A stretch of DNA of 64,000 bases from Phlyctochytrium arcticum (Eukaryota > Chytridiomycota > Chytridiomycetes > Chytridiales > Chytridiaceae): NCBI GenBank assembly GCA_025602905.1, contig JAHLKI010000042.1, positions 110,846 to 174,845 of the forward strand, given 5' to 3'. The notes below the pieces were generated by a model. The model was not told where the DNA came from and ran no database searches. It saw only the letters and a list, made by a program, of their open reading frames with translations. Shown one piece after another: positions 17,401 through 27,252 of the stretch; position 1 is the first letter of the stretch; every line of letters starts with the position of its first letter. The position numbers and the translations under genes are program-made.

Positions 17401-20010
17401 GGCCCCGCGAAGAAATTGATAGCCGTCAACAAAGGGAGCGACTACTTGGGCCGACCTGCATCCAACGACTTTGAGAGTATGTGTCTATACTCCTTCACTG
17501 CCGAGTACATGAAACGTAAGACCAAGAACGTGGCAGGAACGCACGAGTTCATACAAGGGCACCCACAACGGAGATCGCACCGATTGGAGAAGCGCAAGAA
17601 GACGGTGTTTGTCAATGTAGTTACCAAGCGAATAGCTGATTTGACAAGGGATGATGTGACCGAGACCGAACGTGAGCGCACGTTCCAAATACTTCTGTTT
17701 CTCTTCAAACCGTATCGGACGCTAGCGTGTTTGAAGACTTCCAGCAGCTGGGAACAATCATTTTACGACTATACGGCACTTGACGACGGTTCCGCCAACT
17801 TTTTAGCGCTAGGACGATTCCTGCGCAACACGGAGGACCACTACCTCGGTAAAAGACGTGCAGCGGAGCAGGGGCGTCGCAACAGAGAGGCCGAATTGCG
17901 CGAAAACCATCCCGAACTTCCCGTGATATTGAGGACATCAGACGAAACGGAATGCATGGATGGGGATGACAGCGTCTCGGAGACATCGGACACGTCCAGT
18001 GAGGCGAGTTACGAAGATTTTTACCCAGAGGACGACGAGGAACCCATGACGGATTTGAGGGACGTGCCTTGCACTCAAGAAGCCATGGCGTTCGCTACAA
18101 CATTGGGATCGGTACCGACGTGGCAAACAGAGATCGGGCATGTCAGCAATCTTCACGAATTTGATGCAGCGGCCAACGAGGTGGAACATCCCGTCACTAC
18201 GGAGAACGCCATGCCTGACCGACGGGCACGAATTTATGCACTGTTTCCAACGATGGCGACTCAAATTGAACACTATGAATGCTGCTTGGGAGATTCGGAA
18301 TGGAGAGAGGCGCATGCAAACTCGCCCAACGCACAGGTGGACGAATTCCCAACCATTGCACAAGTATCGCAACATTTCGGATTGACCAAAGAGCAGCACC
18401 GTATCTTCGTTCTGTTTGCGGCAGGCTTGATATTCGCATTTGCAGCAGAAGATGATGTGTCTCTAAGCAAATCGAGAGGGACCAACGGCAGTTCATGTCG
18501 TGTGACAGCATCTATGTGGGGGCAGGCAGGTACCGGCAAAAGCTTTATTCTCAAAGCACTTCTTCACTTGGCAAGAAGCTGGGGGCGGCCTGATGCAGTG
18601 ATGACAACTGCACCGACAGGGATGGCAGGCGCAAACGCGGGGGGAGTACATCTACACAAAATGTTTAACTGGACTACCATATGTACACGTCGCACACGAG
18701 TCACTCCTACCGAAATACTCCGATTTGCACCTTTGAAATTACTGATTGTTGATGAGACAACACTTCTCAGTAAGCAGTATGTCGCGTTGCTAGAAGAAAC
18801 CCTGAAGATGGTGATGGATAAACCGCACTTGGAGATGGGTGGAGTGTCGATACTTATCTGTGGGGATTGGTACCAGTTATCAGCATGGTCAGGAACTAAA
18901 CTATACACCCGATTGAAGGCTTCGGATGCAGCCAGAATAGCAACGGGCCATCGGATATATCACGGAATTCGTAATGTCTTCTTTTTGACCCGGAACATGC
19001 GACAAGGCGCACAAACTCCGTATGCGAAACTGATGACCAACATGCGAACCGGTCACTTAAGCAAGGACGACATAGCACTGCTTAACGGACAAGTGTTGAC
19101 GCCAGGAGAACGACCAATTGTGAATGATACGGAGCTTTTTCGACCAATTCTTACAACAGCCAACTTCCATCGCGTTGCATTTAACAGGGGTTGCATAGAG
19201 AAATTCGCGCTCGGACGGCAGGAGGTCGTGTATCGATTCAGCGCTGTCGTAAAAGCAACGCGAAAAGGAAATGTGACGGCAGAAGAGAGGTGGAGTTTGC
19301 GAAAGTTGCCAGATACATCAACAGGTTCATTGGCCATGACGCTGGATCTGTGTGTTGGAGCTCCGGTGCAAATCACTAAGAACGTGGATCACAGAAGAAA
19401 ATTGCTGAATGGAGCGCTCGGTACGGTAGTAAAAATTCAGTTAAACGATGCGGGCACATTGACAGAGTCGACACTTGGTAACGGAACACGCCTTTTGATC
19501 TCCGACAAATTGCCGGACATAGTTTTCGTGGCGCTGAAAAATCACGAAAATGTTCAACTACAACCAGGTCTACCGCGCGGCGTAGTGGGGATCCGTCCGT
19601 TTCAAGCAACCAGTGCAGTGCAAGTGAAGCTACCCCACCGCAGTTTCAAGATTCGCATCACCCAGCTGCCTTTTGTGTTAGCGTTTTCTTTGACTGTCGA
19701 CAAAATCCAAGGACTTACCGTACCTGGCGTCGTATTAGCACCGCTACTGACACCACTTCGGAAAAGTCCGCAGCGCGCCTCTATGTACGTTGGTTGGTCA
19801 CGGGGAACGACACTGGAAGGACCCATGGCGACTCGAATATTACAGCCGCTGACTGCTGCCGACATAGAATACTTCAAACCAAGTCCCGAAATTGTCAAAG
19901 AGCTAGAGCGATTAAAACGACTAGCAGGTCAGACGGACGTTAGGATGGAACAGTTTGTACGCACTGCCAGCACAAAAGAGAGTTTCATCGAACTGTTCGG
20001 GGATGACTAG
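14419..20010 (+). CDS. Helitron Rep-helicase (RepHel)
   Basis: A single 1,863-aa frame with no stops, encoding the rolling-circle transposition protein of a Helitron. In order it has: a Cys/His region (CAVCGALATQSH ... FCHPCLESL) and DUF6570-like N-terminus; a Helitron_like_N Rep domain with TNTLGLPNIFFTVTPD, then the HUH motif GSGNLHAHFLLW (~residue 620) and the two-tyrosine motif QYVLKYTYK (Tyr ~864 and ~868); and a Pif1-like SF1 helicase with Walker A GQAGTGKSF (~1368), Walker B LLIVDETTLLS (~1442), GDWYQLSA, FFLTRNMRQ, VDKIQGLT and YVGWSRGT. All key residues are present, so the protein is potentially active. The start is the first ATG of the frame. The ends of the Helitron itself are not resolved. 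Confidence 0.96.
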   Translation: MEDNPILGPITSETLKRVYKDTKAAMSDANMYEEVCAVCGALATQSHITKISLQSPHVPISAMRSRLRCPEDVPQRLADEYDVSDLDTRFTGIMLSRSGFSSNGSAGTSDMKMHFCHPCLESLQRPAETPPRFAIANGNFVGSLPEELFERATMVDFSMAAPAQCAHYIAVVYGGSFNRLKGHSYAMLADPAPPALLLPRDMAPTGDIFVTTVGAFTKEESIRVAKEYRGDRETIYSLLSFYKEHNRIYEHITVDSSLPDKVFEEATIITNISKDDPEYAEISATLQASTSTHRVPSTPESENYVSAEVQMESETSLIIQSRTDESNGTQVKRVIQLLVDHQDPNRVLMKRSTTFVSDDDPESWYLRIPELLSYGRGGPSERRKNPISLEEWIAYVLRLPKQRFAKHPAFILMAFNIAARTRARSSVYLRCRLSPKTAELAATVTVEEIQRYAEREAARTEAARRSLPVANVAPVGAGVLALQNGVQAGMSSYWGSNEERVAAMNRLNAYTNTLGLPNIFFTVTPDSMNSFRVVQYSQYEGADRAVSGINKRIKAMSREERKAEVGKNPMAVARHFERVIDVIISEFLGWDTAKQQPKRGGGALGVIKAFSGAVETQGSGNLHAHFLLWVYNLPSTTQRYMALASGPTASISLQQIADYAASVVSSTSPIPLHPFCPSCTSPLEFQPIPLRAYRRARANWSAPVSAICVGCGESMSDSDVASNSAEYFATRSGILSVDLWTQTDVDYANCTWDPVPLESIIEPRCAKDVLNFEKSLFAYQEHSWKHARSCYKKSVRTPSGTYCRFLKPENPVASTQVSAMTVSFQRQNGSLYLNNYNPLFAGTFRFNHDIRLLLGGEAADIKQYVLKYTYKPQVQFEKIHTIYLSAHRKSQQRENNSVDGEETPAWTKGFRRMKRQVTELTGKMEVTSTMAALYLLRKSAFYESHDVENLYIKSIINAMTLEGEVDVVFGRGADGADDEDAGIGEEESMGDNSIGPAKKLIAVNKGSDYLGRPASNDFESMCLYSFTAEYMKRKTKNVAGTHEFIQGHPQRRSHRLEKRKKTVFVNVVTKRIADLTRDDVTETERERTFQILLFLFKPYRTLACLKTSSSWEQSFYDYTALDDGSANFLALGRFLRNTEDHYLGKRRAAEQGRRNREAELRENHPELPVILRTSDETECMDGDDSVSETSDTSSEASYEDFYPEDDEEPMTDLRDVPCTQEAMAFATTLGSVPTWQTEIGHVSNLHEFDAAANEVEHPVTTENAMPDRRARIYALFPTMATQIEHYECCLGDSEWREAHANSPNAQVDEFPTIAQVSQHFGLTKEQHRIFVLFAAGLIFAFAAEDDVSLSKSRGTNGSSCRVTASMWGQAGTGKSFILKALLHLARSWGRPDAVMTTAPTGMAGANAGGVHLHKMFNWTTICTRRTRVTPTEILRFAPLKLLIVDETTLLSKQYVALLEETLKMVMDKPHLEMGGVSILICGDWYQLSAWSGTKLYTRLKASDAARIATGHRIYHGIRNVFFLTRNMRQGAQTPYAKLMTNMRTGHLSKDDIALLNGQVLTPGERPIVNDTELFRPILTTANFHRVAFNRGCIEKFALGRQEVVYRFSAVVKATRKGNVTAEERWSLRKLPDTSTGSLAMTLDLCVGAPVQITKNVDHRRKLLNGALGTVVKIQLNDAGTLTESTLGNGTRLLISDKLPDIVFVALKNHENVQLQPGLPRGVVGIRPFQATSAVQVKLPHRSFKIRITQLPFVLAFSLTVDKIQGLTVPGVVLAPLLTPLRKSPQRASMYVGWSRGTTLEGPMATRILQPLTAADIEYFKPSPEIVKELERLKRLAGQTDVRMEQFVRTASTKESFIELFGDD

Positions 20011-20130
20011 TAGAACTCATGTAATATAGAAGTAGTTTCAATCAGATTTTTATTCTTGGAAGGTACAAGTAGCACTGTGGGTCACTCTATGGTAAAGTAC
20101 CTAAAAAAGTTGTATTGGTCAGACCTTCGC

Positions 20131-20243
20131 GCAAGTGGATATTGAAGGACGCGATGGAATACTTACAGGATAACAGACAAGTTGTATTATCGCCCAAGTG
20201 GATATTAAAGGACGCGATGGAATCCTTACAGGATAACAGACAA
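20131..20243. repeat. Two-copy direct repeat after the Helitron helicase
   Basis: A ~50-bp segment containing CAAGTGGATATT and GGACGCGATGGAAT occurs at 20131-20180 and again at 20193-20243 with a few substitutions. It lies 120 bp past the helicase stop and may be part of the element terminus or a local duplication. Confidence 0.7.
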
Positions 20244-20685
20244 CGACCAGCGGGAAAGGAAAGTGAGGTATGATATCAAGGATCGCTCACAACGCACCAA
20301 CATTGAACGGGACCGGCACCGTGAAGATTCATCGCAAAAGGCACGAGCAAAAACGGTGGCAGTGAGGTGGACCGTGCTTACGTAAGCAAAATTTGAGGAA
20401 CTCTGCTCCGGACTCAGCTGAGAAAATCCCACGCGCGTTTGAAAATTATTTGAGCACACTATGATGCTGACCACCCAAGGAAAATCATATGGGATGCAAG
20501 AGAAAAAAATGACCGATTTTCCGAATGTCTTAAAAAATTTCAGCTCGTAGGAAAAAGCGTGGGATCTGGAGAAAATGCAATTTGATCTACGAAAAAACAA
20601 AAGAAATACCCCCATTCTCCATGGAAACAAGGGTCTGGGGTGACTGGGCCAGGGGCGTTTCAAAGGCGACACTTGGTGGTGCCCC

Positions 20686-20755
20686 AGACCCCTCTAAGAC
20701 TCTGGTATATACCAGAGAACAGACCCCTCTAAGACTCTGGTATATACCAGAGAAC
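20686..20755. repeat. Tandem 35-bp repeats, each with an 18-bp palindrome
   Basis: Two identical 35-bp units (20686-20720, 20721-20755) each contain CTCTGGTATATACCAGAG, a perfect palindrome. The central GTATATAC is also the centre of the terminal palindromes of the giant element. It sits ~100 bp before an orphan gene. Confidence 0.95.
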
Positions 20756-20859
20756 ATAATGTCGCGGACATTTTTAAAGTTTGTGTTATTTGCTAGACTT
20801 ATCAGGATACAAAAGAACAACAAGACGACCAGAATCATTGCTTTAACCCCCCATTCAGA

Positions 20860-21717
20860 ATGTACCGCGCGGCTTTACAAACTCCAAATCTCATCGAGAA
20901 TGTGTACAAGAACTTGAAGAAAATAGACGATTCTGTTTGGGTAATTGGTGAAAGGGCTAAACCAATGAGTGAGATTATCGAAAAATGGGCTCCAATTCAT
21001 GAAGCCGGACAGTACATATTCGAACATTTGTATTCTATCCGCGACATTCAAAAATCTTTGACCAACTTATGAAGATTTCCTTGGAGTTTGACGAAGAAGA
21101 AGAGGATGAGGCAAGACATCTCTACAATGATACTATATGATATTGTGGCAAACATTGACTCGGTCTCACCGGACATGTTTAAAAAACCGCCTACACCTAC
21201 ACCAGCACCAACACCAGCACCACTCCCTTCAACCCAGCCAGTACTTCAACAAATGCCTGTGCCCGACCCCATACAAGAGATTGAGAATCCACACCCTTCG
21301 CCAAGTAAACATGAACTGAAGAAAAGGGAACGTTTTCAAAAGGAAAGAGAGAGTCTGGTAGACACCATGCGAAATGTTGTCAAATCTTTTAAAATGGATG
21401 AACATTACGAGAGCCAGGAGAATTTCAAACGCTTTTTCTTTCTCAATCTGTCAACACATACAAAATCACGAGGCACCAATAAGAAGATCACCAAAGAATC
21501 GGTTTGGAGACTATACGAAACAGTGATGGAAACGGACGGATTTGTACAAGTTCATCAGTATTTCTGCAAAGAATGTGACAATTTCTGGAAAAGAGGATGC
21601 TGCGATAAGTACAAAAAGTCAACTCGTGGGAATCGACTGTGGATTGTCAAGAATGCATGTTTTCCAGACAAGTTTCATGAGCATTGTCGCGAAGGCGCAA
21701 AATGGGGAAAATGTTGA
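20860..21717 (+). pseudogene. Orphan protein with C-terminal Cys/His cluster, broken frame
   Basis: A first frame (20860-21072) encodes a helical N-terminus, MYRAALQTPNLIENVYKNL. Coding character then moves through an acidic stretch (FDEEEEDEARHLY) in another frame into a third, 21088-21717. That one carries a proline/threonine linker (PPTPTPAPTPAP) and a C-terminal cluster YFCKECDNFWKRGCC ... ACFPDKFHEHC that looks metal-binding. At least two frame changes are needed to read it as one protein, so it is either decayed or split by small introns. No family is recognised. It may be an original gene of the giant element. Confidence 0.5.
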
Positions 21718-21801
21718 AAGGTAGTTTCAAGGCTTGAGAACGGGGGTCAAATCGTTAATCTTGATAATCTCGATAATCTAGGATTATCAGGAACATTAGG
21801 A

Positions 21802-22299
21802 TTATCGAGATAACCCCCCACCCCCTATAAATCGTGCTTTTGCTTCTGCCGAGATATTTTCATCACCCCGCTCCATTTCGTTTGGAGAAAACCCTGTTGC
21901 TGTTGACTTTACCGAATTGATATTGTCAATAACTGTCTGAAGATTATTAACCCATTTTTTATCATTATTTGACCCCATGATTTGGTCTAACTGACGTTTA
22001 ATATCGCCTCCTCTTCTCTCAACGTACGCATTACTTTGCGGTCTGGCTACTTGTGAATAACCGAGTTCCCTTTTGAAGATTTGTTGAAAATGCGCGCCTT
22101 GATCCGTTTGCACTATTGAGATTTTCTTTCCTTCTCGTCGAGCCTTGTCAAGGCACTTCTTTAATGCTTCGGTCACTTCTTCTTCACTTTTGCCTCTAAG
22201 TGGAGCAGCATATCCTTTTAGCGGCATGGATGAAATGTAGAATGCTGTGTGGATTGTATAAATCAAATGTATTGTGATCTTTCCTATGTAAATGATCAA
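21802..22299 (-). pseudogene. Truncated rve-type integrase core (copy 1)
   Basis: The frame contains YAAPLRGKSEEEVTEAL, then QTDQGAHF with the second catalytic Asp, then PQSNAYVERRGGDIKRQL with the catalytic Glu, and a GFSPNEM tail, as in retrovirus-like integrases of Maverick, Ginger and gypsy elements. The region that should hold the first catalytic Asp is replaced by unrelated sequence (the first ~30 codons), so the core is inactive. Unusually, the chromodomain normally found after the core lies upstream of it on the same strand (22296-22535). The same reversed order is seen in copy 2. Confidence 0.8.
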
Positions 22300-22535
22300 C
22301 TATTCGGTTCAAACTCGTAAATTGCTTCCCTATTGTCTCCAAAATCTCGAAGCGGAACCCACGAATTGTCTTGTGGGTTGTTATACCCGACCCACTTTAC
22401 AAGGAATTCGACCCCTTCCTCTCCATCTACCATGCGAGTTCGCTTGTCAATGATGTAGTCTACCTCTTCCTGAGTTGGTGGAGGATTGATGGGCTGAGCG
22501 GGTAATGGAGTCATTTGTGCTGGAACAAGCCGCAA
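22296..22535 (-). pseudogene. Chromodomain fragment of an integrase (copy 1)
   Basis: A 79-aa frame holding a chromodomain: VDYIIDKRTRMVDGEEG, then VEFLVKWVGYNNPQDNSW and a final acidic helix (GDNREAIYEFEPNS). The aromatic residues of the methyl-lysine cage are in place (Tyr in DYIID, Trp in VKW, and Trp/Tyr later). Such domains sit at the C-terminus of chromoviral, Ginger and Maverick integrases and direct insertion. Three nearly identical copies exist in the giant element (here, 30373, 41511). The start used is only the first Met. Confidence 0.85.
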
Positions 22536-22773
22536 AGTGTATGCTGGAAAAAGTCCTTAGAGGGCGTTTTCCTTGAGAATCTATATGAATGCACTGTACT
22601 GGTTCTAGTGCTGCCTCTAGTACTGCCCTCTGTACAGAACCGCCGCCCACGCGGCGCGCGCTACTTTTTGATATCTGTGCCACTGACATAAGCCACCTGC
22701 AGTTGTTGACTGACCGACCATTCCAGTAGCCGAAATACGGCGAAATACCGCGAGCATGATTCAGGAAACAACC
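22536..22773. promoter_or_regulatory. Divergent region between chromodomain fragment and Crinkler 1
   Basis: A ~240-bp stretch shared, with small changes, by all three chromodomain copies. It includes TCTAGTACTGCC repeats and GTGCCACTGACATAAGCCACC. In copies 1 and 2 it leads straight into a Crinkler header, so it probably supplies the Crinkler promoter, although no TATA box was identified. Confidence 0.45.
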
Positions 22774-24690
22774 ATGGCGACAATCTGGTATCAACTAACT
22801 ACTGCCAACGGCAAGAAAGCACTTGGAACCGCCACCTCCATTTCTCTCTCAGAAACCTCGAATGTGGACAATCTGCGAAAGGAAGTATGGAACGAGTGGA
22901 AAACGTCCAAACATATACAGCCTGGGGTGGTGGCCGGAGAACTCCTCGTCTACGCCAACGTAGAAGCACTAGAGAAAGACAAAGACGAACCCGAACCCAA
23001 GCACTTTATTGACCCACGCGGCAAAGTAGATACGCTGAAGGACACTGAGGAGAACCCGCTGCTGATCGTGGTGCCGGAGCGAGTTCAGCCGACAACGAGT
23101 GGTAAGGGAGGGCGACAGAATGTGCAATTACGTTAGCCATTCTAACGAACCCCATCAGTCACAACGGATGCTGAAATCGATTATTTTAAGATATACAATG
23201 ACAACAATGGCATCGATCCGAATGCTTTTCACCTGCCTCGTACGAAAGTGGTTTTAAAACTCCGGAATTTGATCACGCAATACCGCACCATCGTCATATC
23301 TTCGCCGCCCGGCTCGGGTAAAACTTCACTTTATGACTTGCTGTCGCGAGAAGGAGGGAACTGGATTTACATTGGATTTCTCCAAGCCGACTTTGCCCAG
23401 TTTTGTGAGGATTTAAAGTTTGGAAGGATCACGGACAAAAAGGGCGATCCTGTAACCCTTGCCAGCAAGTGCATTTTTTTCCTTGATGACTGCCAACAAA
23501 CATACCACAAACCTGATGCCTGGGCAGAACTTGTCAAGGACGTGATGACAAGAACAACAGGCCCGAAATTTGTAATATCCGCAACTCATCTGTTAGAGAG
23601 TGAGCATCCAAGTCCCACTGCGCTTCGCTCGTTTGAGCGGTTGCAGTGGGAGGACCTACAACTTCCGCGCGACGAGGCGCTTCAGTTGCTCAGAGCACCC
23701 GCCTCTTTTGGCATCCCGGAAGATAGACGATCTGCTTTGCTCGAGGAAATCATTATTCGGGAGTGTAACGGGTTGATTGCTGCACTCCGCATTTCGATCA
23801 ATGCCATATCAAACCTTTACTCGAAGGAAATAGGCCTGCCGCTGGAATCGCAATTGCTGCAATTCTATTTTTCTGAAACTCTAGTGAAGAAGATGGAACG
23901 GTGTTTTGGCCAAAAACGGTCGCTTCCGATGAGTAGTAACTTGAGGGTGTTTTTAGAAAGTTGTTTCCTTCGATCATCAGCGAGCCTACAGCCAAAGTCC
24001 CTTGATGCGGCGGCACGGGACTACGTCAACTTGCTGATCAAATGTGGAGTGCTGGCTCATACTGAAATAGACACTGAAACTTCAAGTGTCGAGACTGTGG
24101 TTGCAATTGCCTTTTCGTCTCCCTTGGCCAAACGGTATTACAGTATGATGCTATTCTCAAAGAGAGGACCACCGGATGTAATGCCAACTTCTCTTGAAGA
24201 GTTGATGAGGAAGGCCATATCCGGTTTATCAGGTTCGCTGCTCTATCAATCAACACGCGATGACTTGGACTTCCCAAAGGAAGCCACGTTTCAACATCTT
24301 CTGATGAACTCCCTTGCCGCATCTACACCACCATCGTGCGCGATATGTCCCGAGTTGTCGACCGTATTTCCTGCGCATGGCGAGGAGCCAAGTGAGCGAA
24401 TTGCGGGTGCAATCGATTTTTATTTGAATGGGGACTTGCGCTGGGGAGTCGAACTTTTGAGGAAAGGGGATAAAATTGGCGGCCATATGGATCGATTTTC
24501 TCCTTCAGGACCGTACCATGCGCTTCGTGTGAACGGATATGTTGTTGTTGACTTTCGGCAGGGTTCATTCTCGAAAAAGATTAAGCGATACAAACATCGA
24601 CTTTCGGTCATCTTTTCTCCCGGAGATTTCTCGTCGTGCCTGTTTGTATATGGCAATGAAGACCCATTAATTTTGAAATTGTCGAGTTAG
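22774..24690 (+). CDS. Crinkler (CRN) effector 1, NTPase plus PD-(D/E)XK-like nuclease, intact
   Basis: Two exons (22774-23101, 23159-24690) with a 57-bp phase-1 intron give about 619 aa. The N-terminal header (~109 residues, ending LLIVVPERVQPTTS) is a ubiquitin-like Crinkler domain used for trafficking. The intron falls right after it. The effector part has a P-loop NTPase: Walker A SSPPGSGKTS (~157-166) and Walker B IFFLDD (~214-219). The C-terminus has the pattern GAIDFYLNGDLRWGVELLRKG ... VVDFRQG, matching the restriction-endonuclease-like domain that accompanies Crinkler NTPases. In oomycetes and chytrids such proteins act in the nucleus, often harming DNA. The ATG at 22774 is preferred over 22756 because it aligns with the other headers. 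There are no frame breaks, so this is the only apparently functional Crinkler of the three. Confidence 0.9.
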
Positions 24691-26298
24691 GAGTTGGGTT
24701 TGCATTTCTAGTCGGAGTTGGAAACATGGCTTGCGCCTCATTTCTTTTTGAATTTAGCGGAGTTTAGTCGAGTACAGACCATTGTACATATTCTTTCAAT
24801 ATACAACTACATACAGTTTTCCCACGTTTTCAGCCATTTCAACGTTTTATCGATATAAATCAGGCGTAAACACACCAAAAACGAGTGTATTTCACACTTT
24901 CCATTTTGTTACATTTAGAATGACCGTTTTTCACTTGGCATGATTTCAATATTGAAAATTTCTGAAAACCTTTTCCGCCATGGAGAGCGTCTCTACATAA
25001 CACTCGGAAATGAACTGAGTTCTTCATTCTTGACTGTATAAAACCCTCCATACCATGTAGTGAGTTGCTGTAAAAGTTGGAAAGGGTGTAAAAAGTGTGT
25101 CACTTGATGGGACTTGATGGCAATTCATGCTTCACATTGGTTGGAAGACACCGATAGACTCCATCGGACCCAGCGGACTCGACGATTATATAAAGTGGCG
25201 GTGCAATGATGTAGATGGAGGAGTGTGATAACCTACGAGAGCCTCTGTAGCCTTTGGAGGGTATGGAGAGTAGTGTAGAAGGAGTTGAGAAGAGTGTACA
25301 TATGTAACAAACCACAACAAAAAGTGAAAAACCTGCGGATCTAATCCCACTCAACTTGTTCATGTCGCAACAGTCCCGGGTTAGGACCATTGTACATATT
25401 CTTTCAATATACAACTACAAACAGTCAGTTACGGAGTTTATTGGAGGACCGTAGATTCGGCGACTAGATCGGAGAAACTGAAAATAGTCGTTCCTACGTT
25501 GGAATCTTGAGAGGAGTGGGCCAGAGAAGACCGAGTATTGTGTATGCATCATTGACCTTTTCCAAGCCAATCGAAGATTTCGTATTCGAGGAATCCGCGG
25601 TAGAACAGTTTGAACGACTTTACCACAGCGGTCTACTCTCGCTACTCTCTTGAATATCAGTGTTCCCTCTGGTTACCCTCCGGAGGCTATGGAGACAAAT
25701 TGTTGAAAGAAGCAGAAAGTGGAAAGTATGTAGCAAGTGAGGTCGAAAAGTGAAGAAACTGCGGGTGTACTTTTGACCAAAGATTCATGTAGTGCATCAC
25801 TTGTAACGTTGTCGTACTCGATTAGTCAGTAGCAAATGAAGATTGTTTGTAAATTTGGTTGATGAAAATGTAACAAGTGAGGCGCGTGTGTGGGAAAATT
25901 GCGGGTAGCATTCACCAGTGAAGCGTAAAGTTGCAAAAGTGCCGTTTTAAGTCGCTAAAGTCATTCCAATTGACGGTTTTCGAATGTTTTTCACCATTTT
26001 GATGGTTTATCGACATGAACAGGGTGAAAACGGGTGTTTTTCACACATTCCCATTTTGGCAAAATTAGAATAACCCGTTTTTTCTTGAGTTGTCTCGATG
26101 AAATCAAAAACATTTGAAATTGGAAAAAACGGAAATCATGGAGTACGGCTCTCCATCGCTCTCTGTTTTCACACATCGCTGAAGAGGTCTCTCCAATTGA
26201 CGCGCAGTCATGCCACTCTATCGGACTCCAAGATTACATAAAGTGGCGCAGGCATGACATCAGATTCGAGGGAGGAAAGTGAATGTGGTCAAATGCGG
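24691..26298. other. Non-coding repeats downstream of Crinkler 1
   Basis: No gene is seen. A 42-bp direct repeat around CCATTGTACATATTCTTTC (24775-24816 and 25383-25425) brackets ~570 bp. A diverged ~320-bp segment occurs at 24825-25230 and 25965-26285 (shared landmarks CATAAAGTGGCG/TATAAAGTGGCG). The stretch 25440-25720 is an inverted copy of 32690-32945 downstream of Crinkler 3, so both Crinkler genes were duplicated with their 3' flanks. Confidence 0.6.
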
Positions 26299-26766
26299 TT
26301 ACAGTTTCCGCCAACCTATACTACTCCTCTCCCCTTCATGCTTGATGATCATGTTATGAAGAATGACGCCTGCTTTGATGACTAAGGCCATGGTTTCCGT
26401 GTCCCAAAATTGGGAAGGCTGCCGGAGGATATTCCATCGTATTTGCAAAACGCCAAAGGCCCGTTCAATATCTTTCCGGGCCGCTTCTTGATGCTTCGCA
26501 AATAGTTTCAGGTCTTCATCAACGGGTCGGGTGACGGTGGAAATCAAGGTAGGCCAAGGGGGGTAAATTCCGTCTACCAAGTAATACGCTACATAGTGTT
26601 AATCAAGTCCCAATGGGATGATGGAGACATTCCACTTACGAGTGGTGAAGAGAGTGTCCTCCACATAAAACTGCACATCATGCACACGATCGTGAAGGAA
26701 CTCGTGGAAAAGGTGGGAATTCTCCAACACCGTGATGTCGTAGTTGATCCCGGGCATTCCAAAGGA
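26299..26766 (-). pseudogene. Plant_tran-type Harbinger transposase fragment
   Basis: Reads FGMPGINYDITVLENSHLF, a short gap at ~26590 that may be a 50-bp intron, then VDGIYPPWPTLISTV and AARKDIERAFGVLQIRWNIL ... VILHNMI, the C-terminal half of the PF04827-type Harbinger transposases. The N-terminal half and first catalytic Asp are missing. At its 5' side it joins, in frame, a piece of the integrase core (…STGFS), which is a chimera made by rearrangement and not a functional protein. Confidence 0.75.
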
Positions 26767-26872
26767 GAATCCGGTTGACAAAGATTTCACGGAATTGATG
26801 TTATCGACAACGGTTTGCAAATAATTCACCCATTTTTTGTCTCCATTTGACTCCATGATTTGGTACCTCAAC
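26767..26872 (-). pseudogene. Integrase core fragment, copy 2 (part b)
   Basis: Encodes YQIMESNGDKKWVNYLQTVV then NINSVKSLSTGFS, a diverged copy of residues in the integrase at 21802-22299. Its upstream continuation (PQSNAFVERRGGDIKRQ) is at ~30262-30311, 3.4 kb away. A Harbinger element sits between the two, so this copy was split by that insertion. Confidence 0.8.
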
Positions 26873-27252
26873 TTGCGTGCTCAAGTTGAGGCACTCGAAC
26901 CAGCTCCGAGCCCTAGCTATTTCCCCATAAGGGTATATTGTTGGTAGTACAGGCGATGTCATCCGCAAATCTGGCTGCGATGTCATGGCTGTCAACTTGA
27001 ACAACCTTGAAGGCTGAGTTTGGCTGTCATGCAGGATCATGCAGGATGTCCATGGCATGAAATGATGAAATGCTGAGATCCAAGAGATCCAAGAAGCATG
27101 AGCACGAGCGAAATGATGAAAGAATGAAATGGTGGTGACCAAAAAATCATATAAAAAGCGCTTGGCACATCCATGCACACAAATCTACTCTACCCTCAAC
27201 TACAAACTATCGATACACACATCTACACAACCACCTCAAATATCAACCCAAC

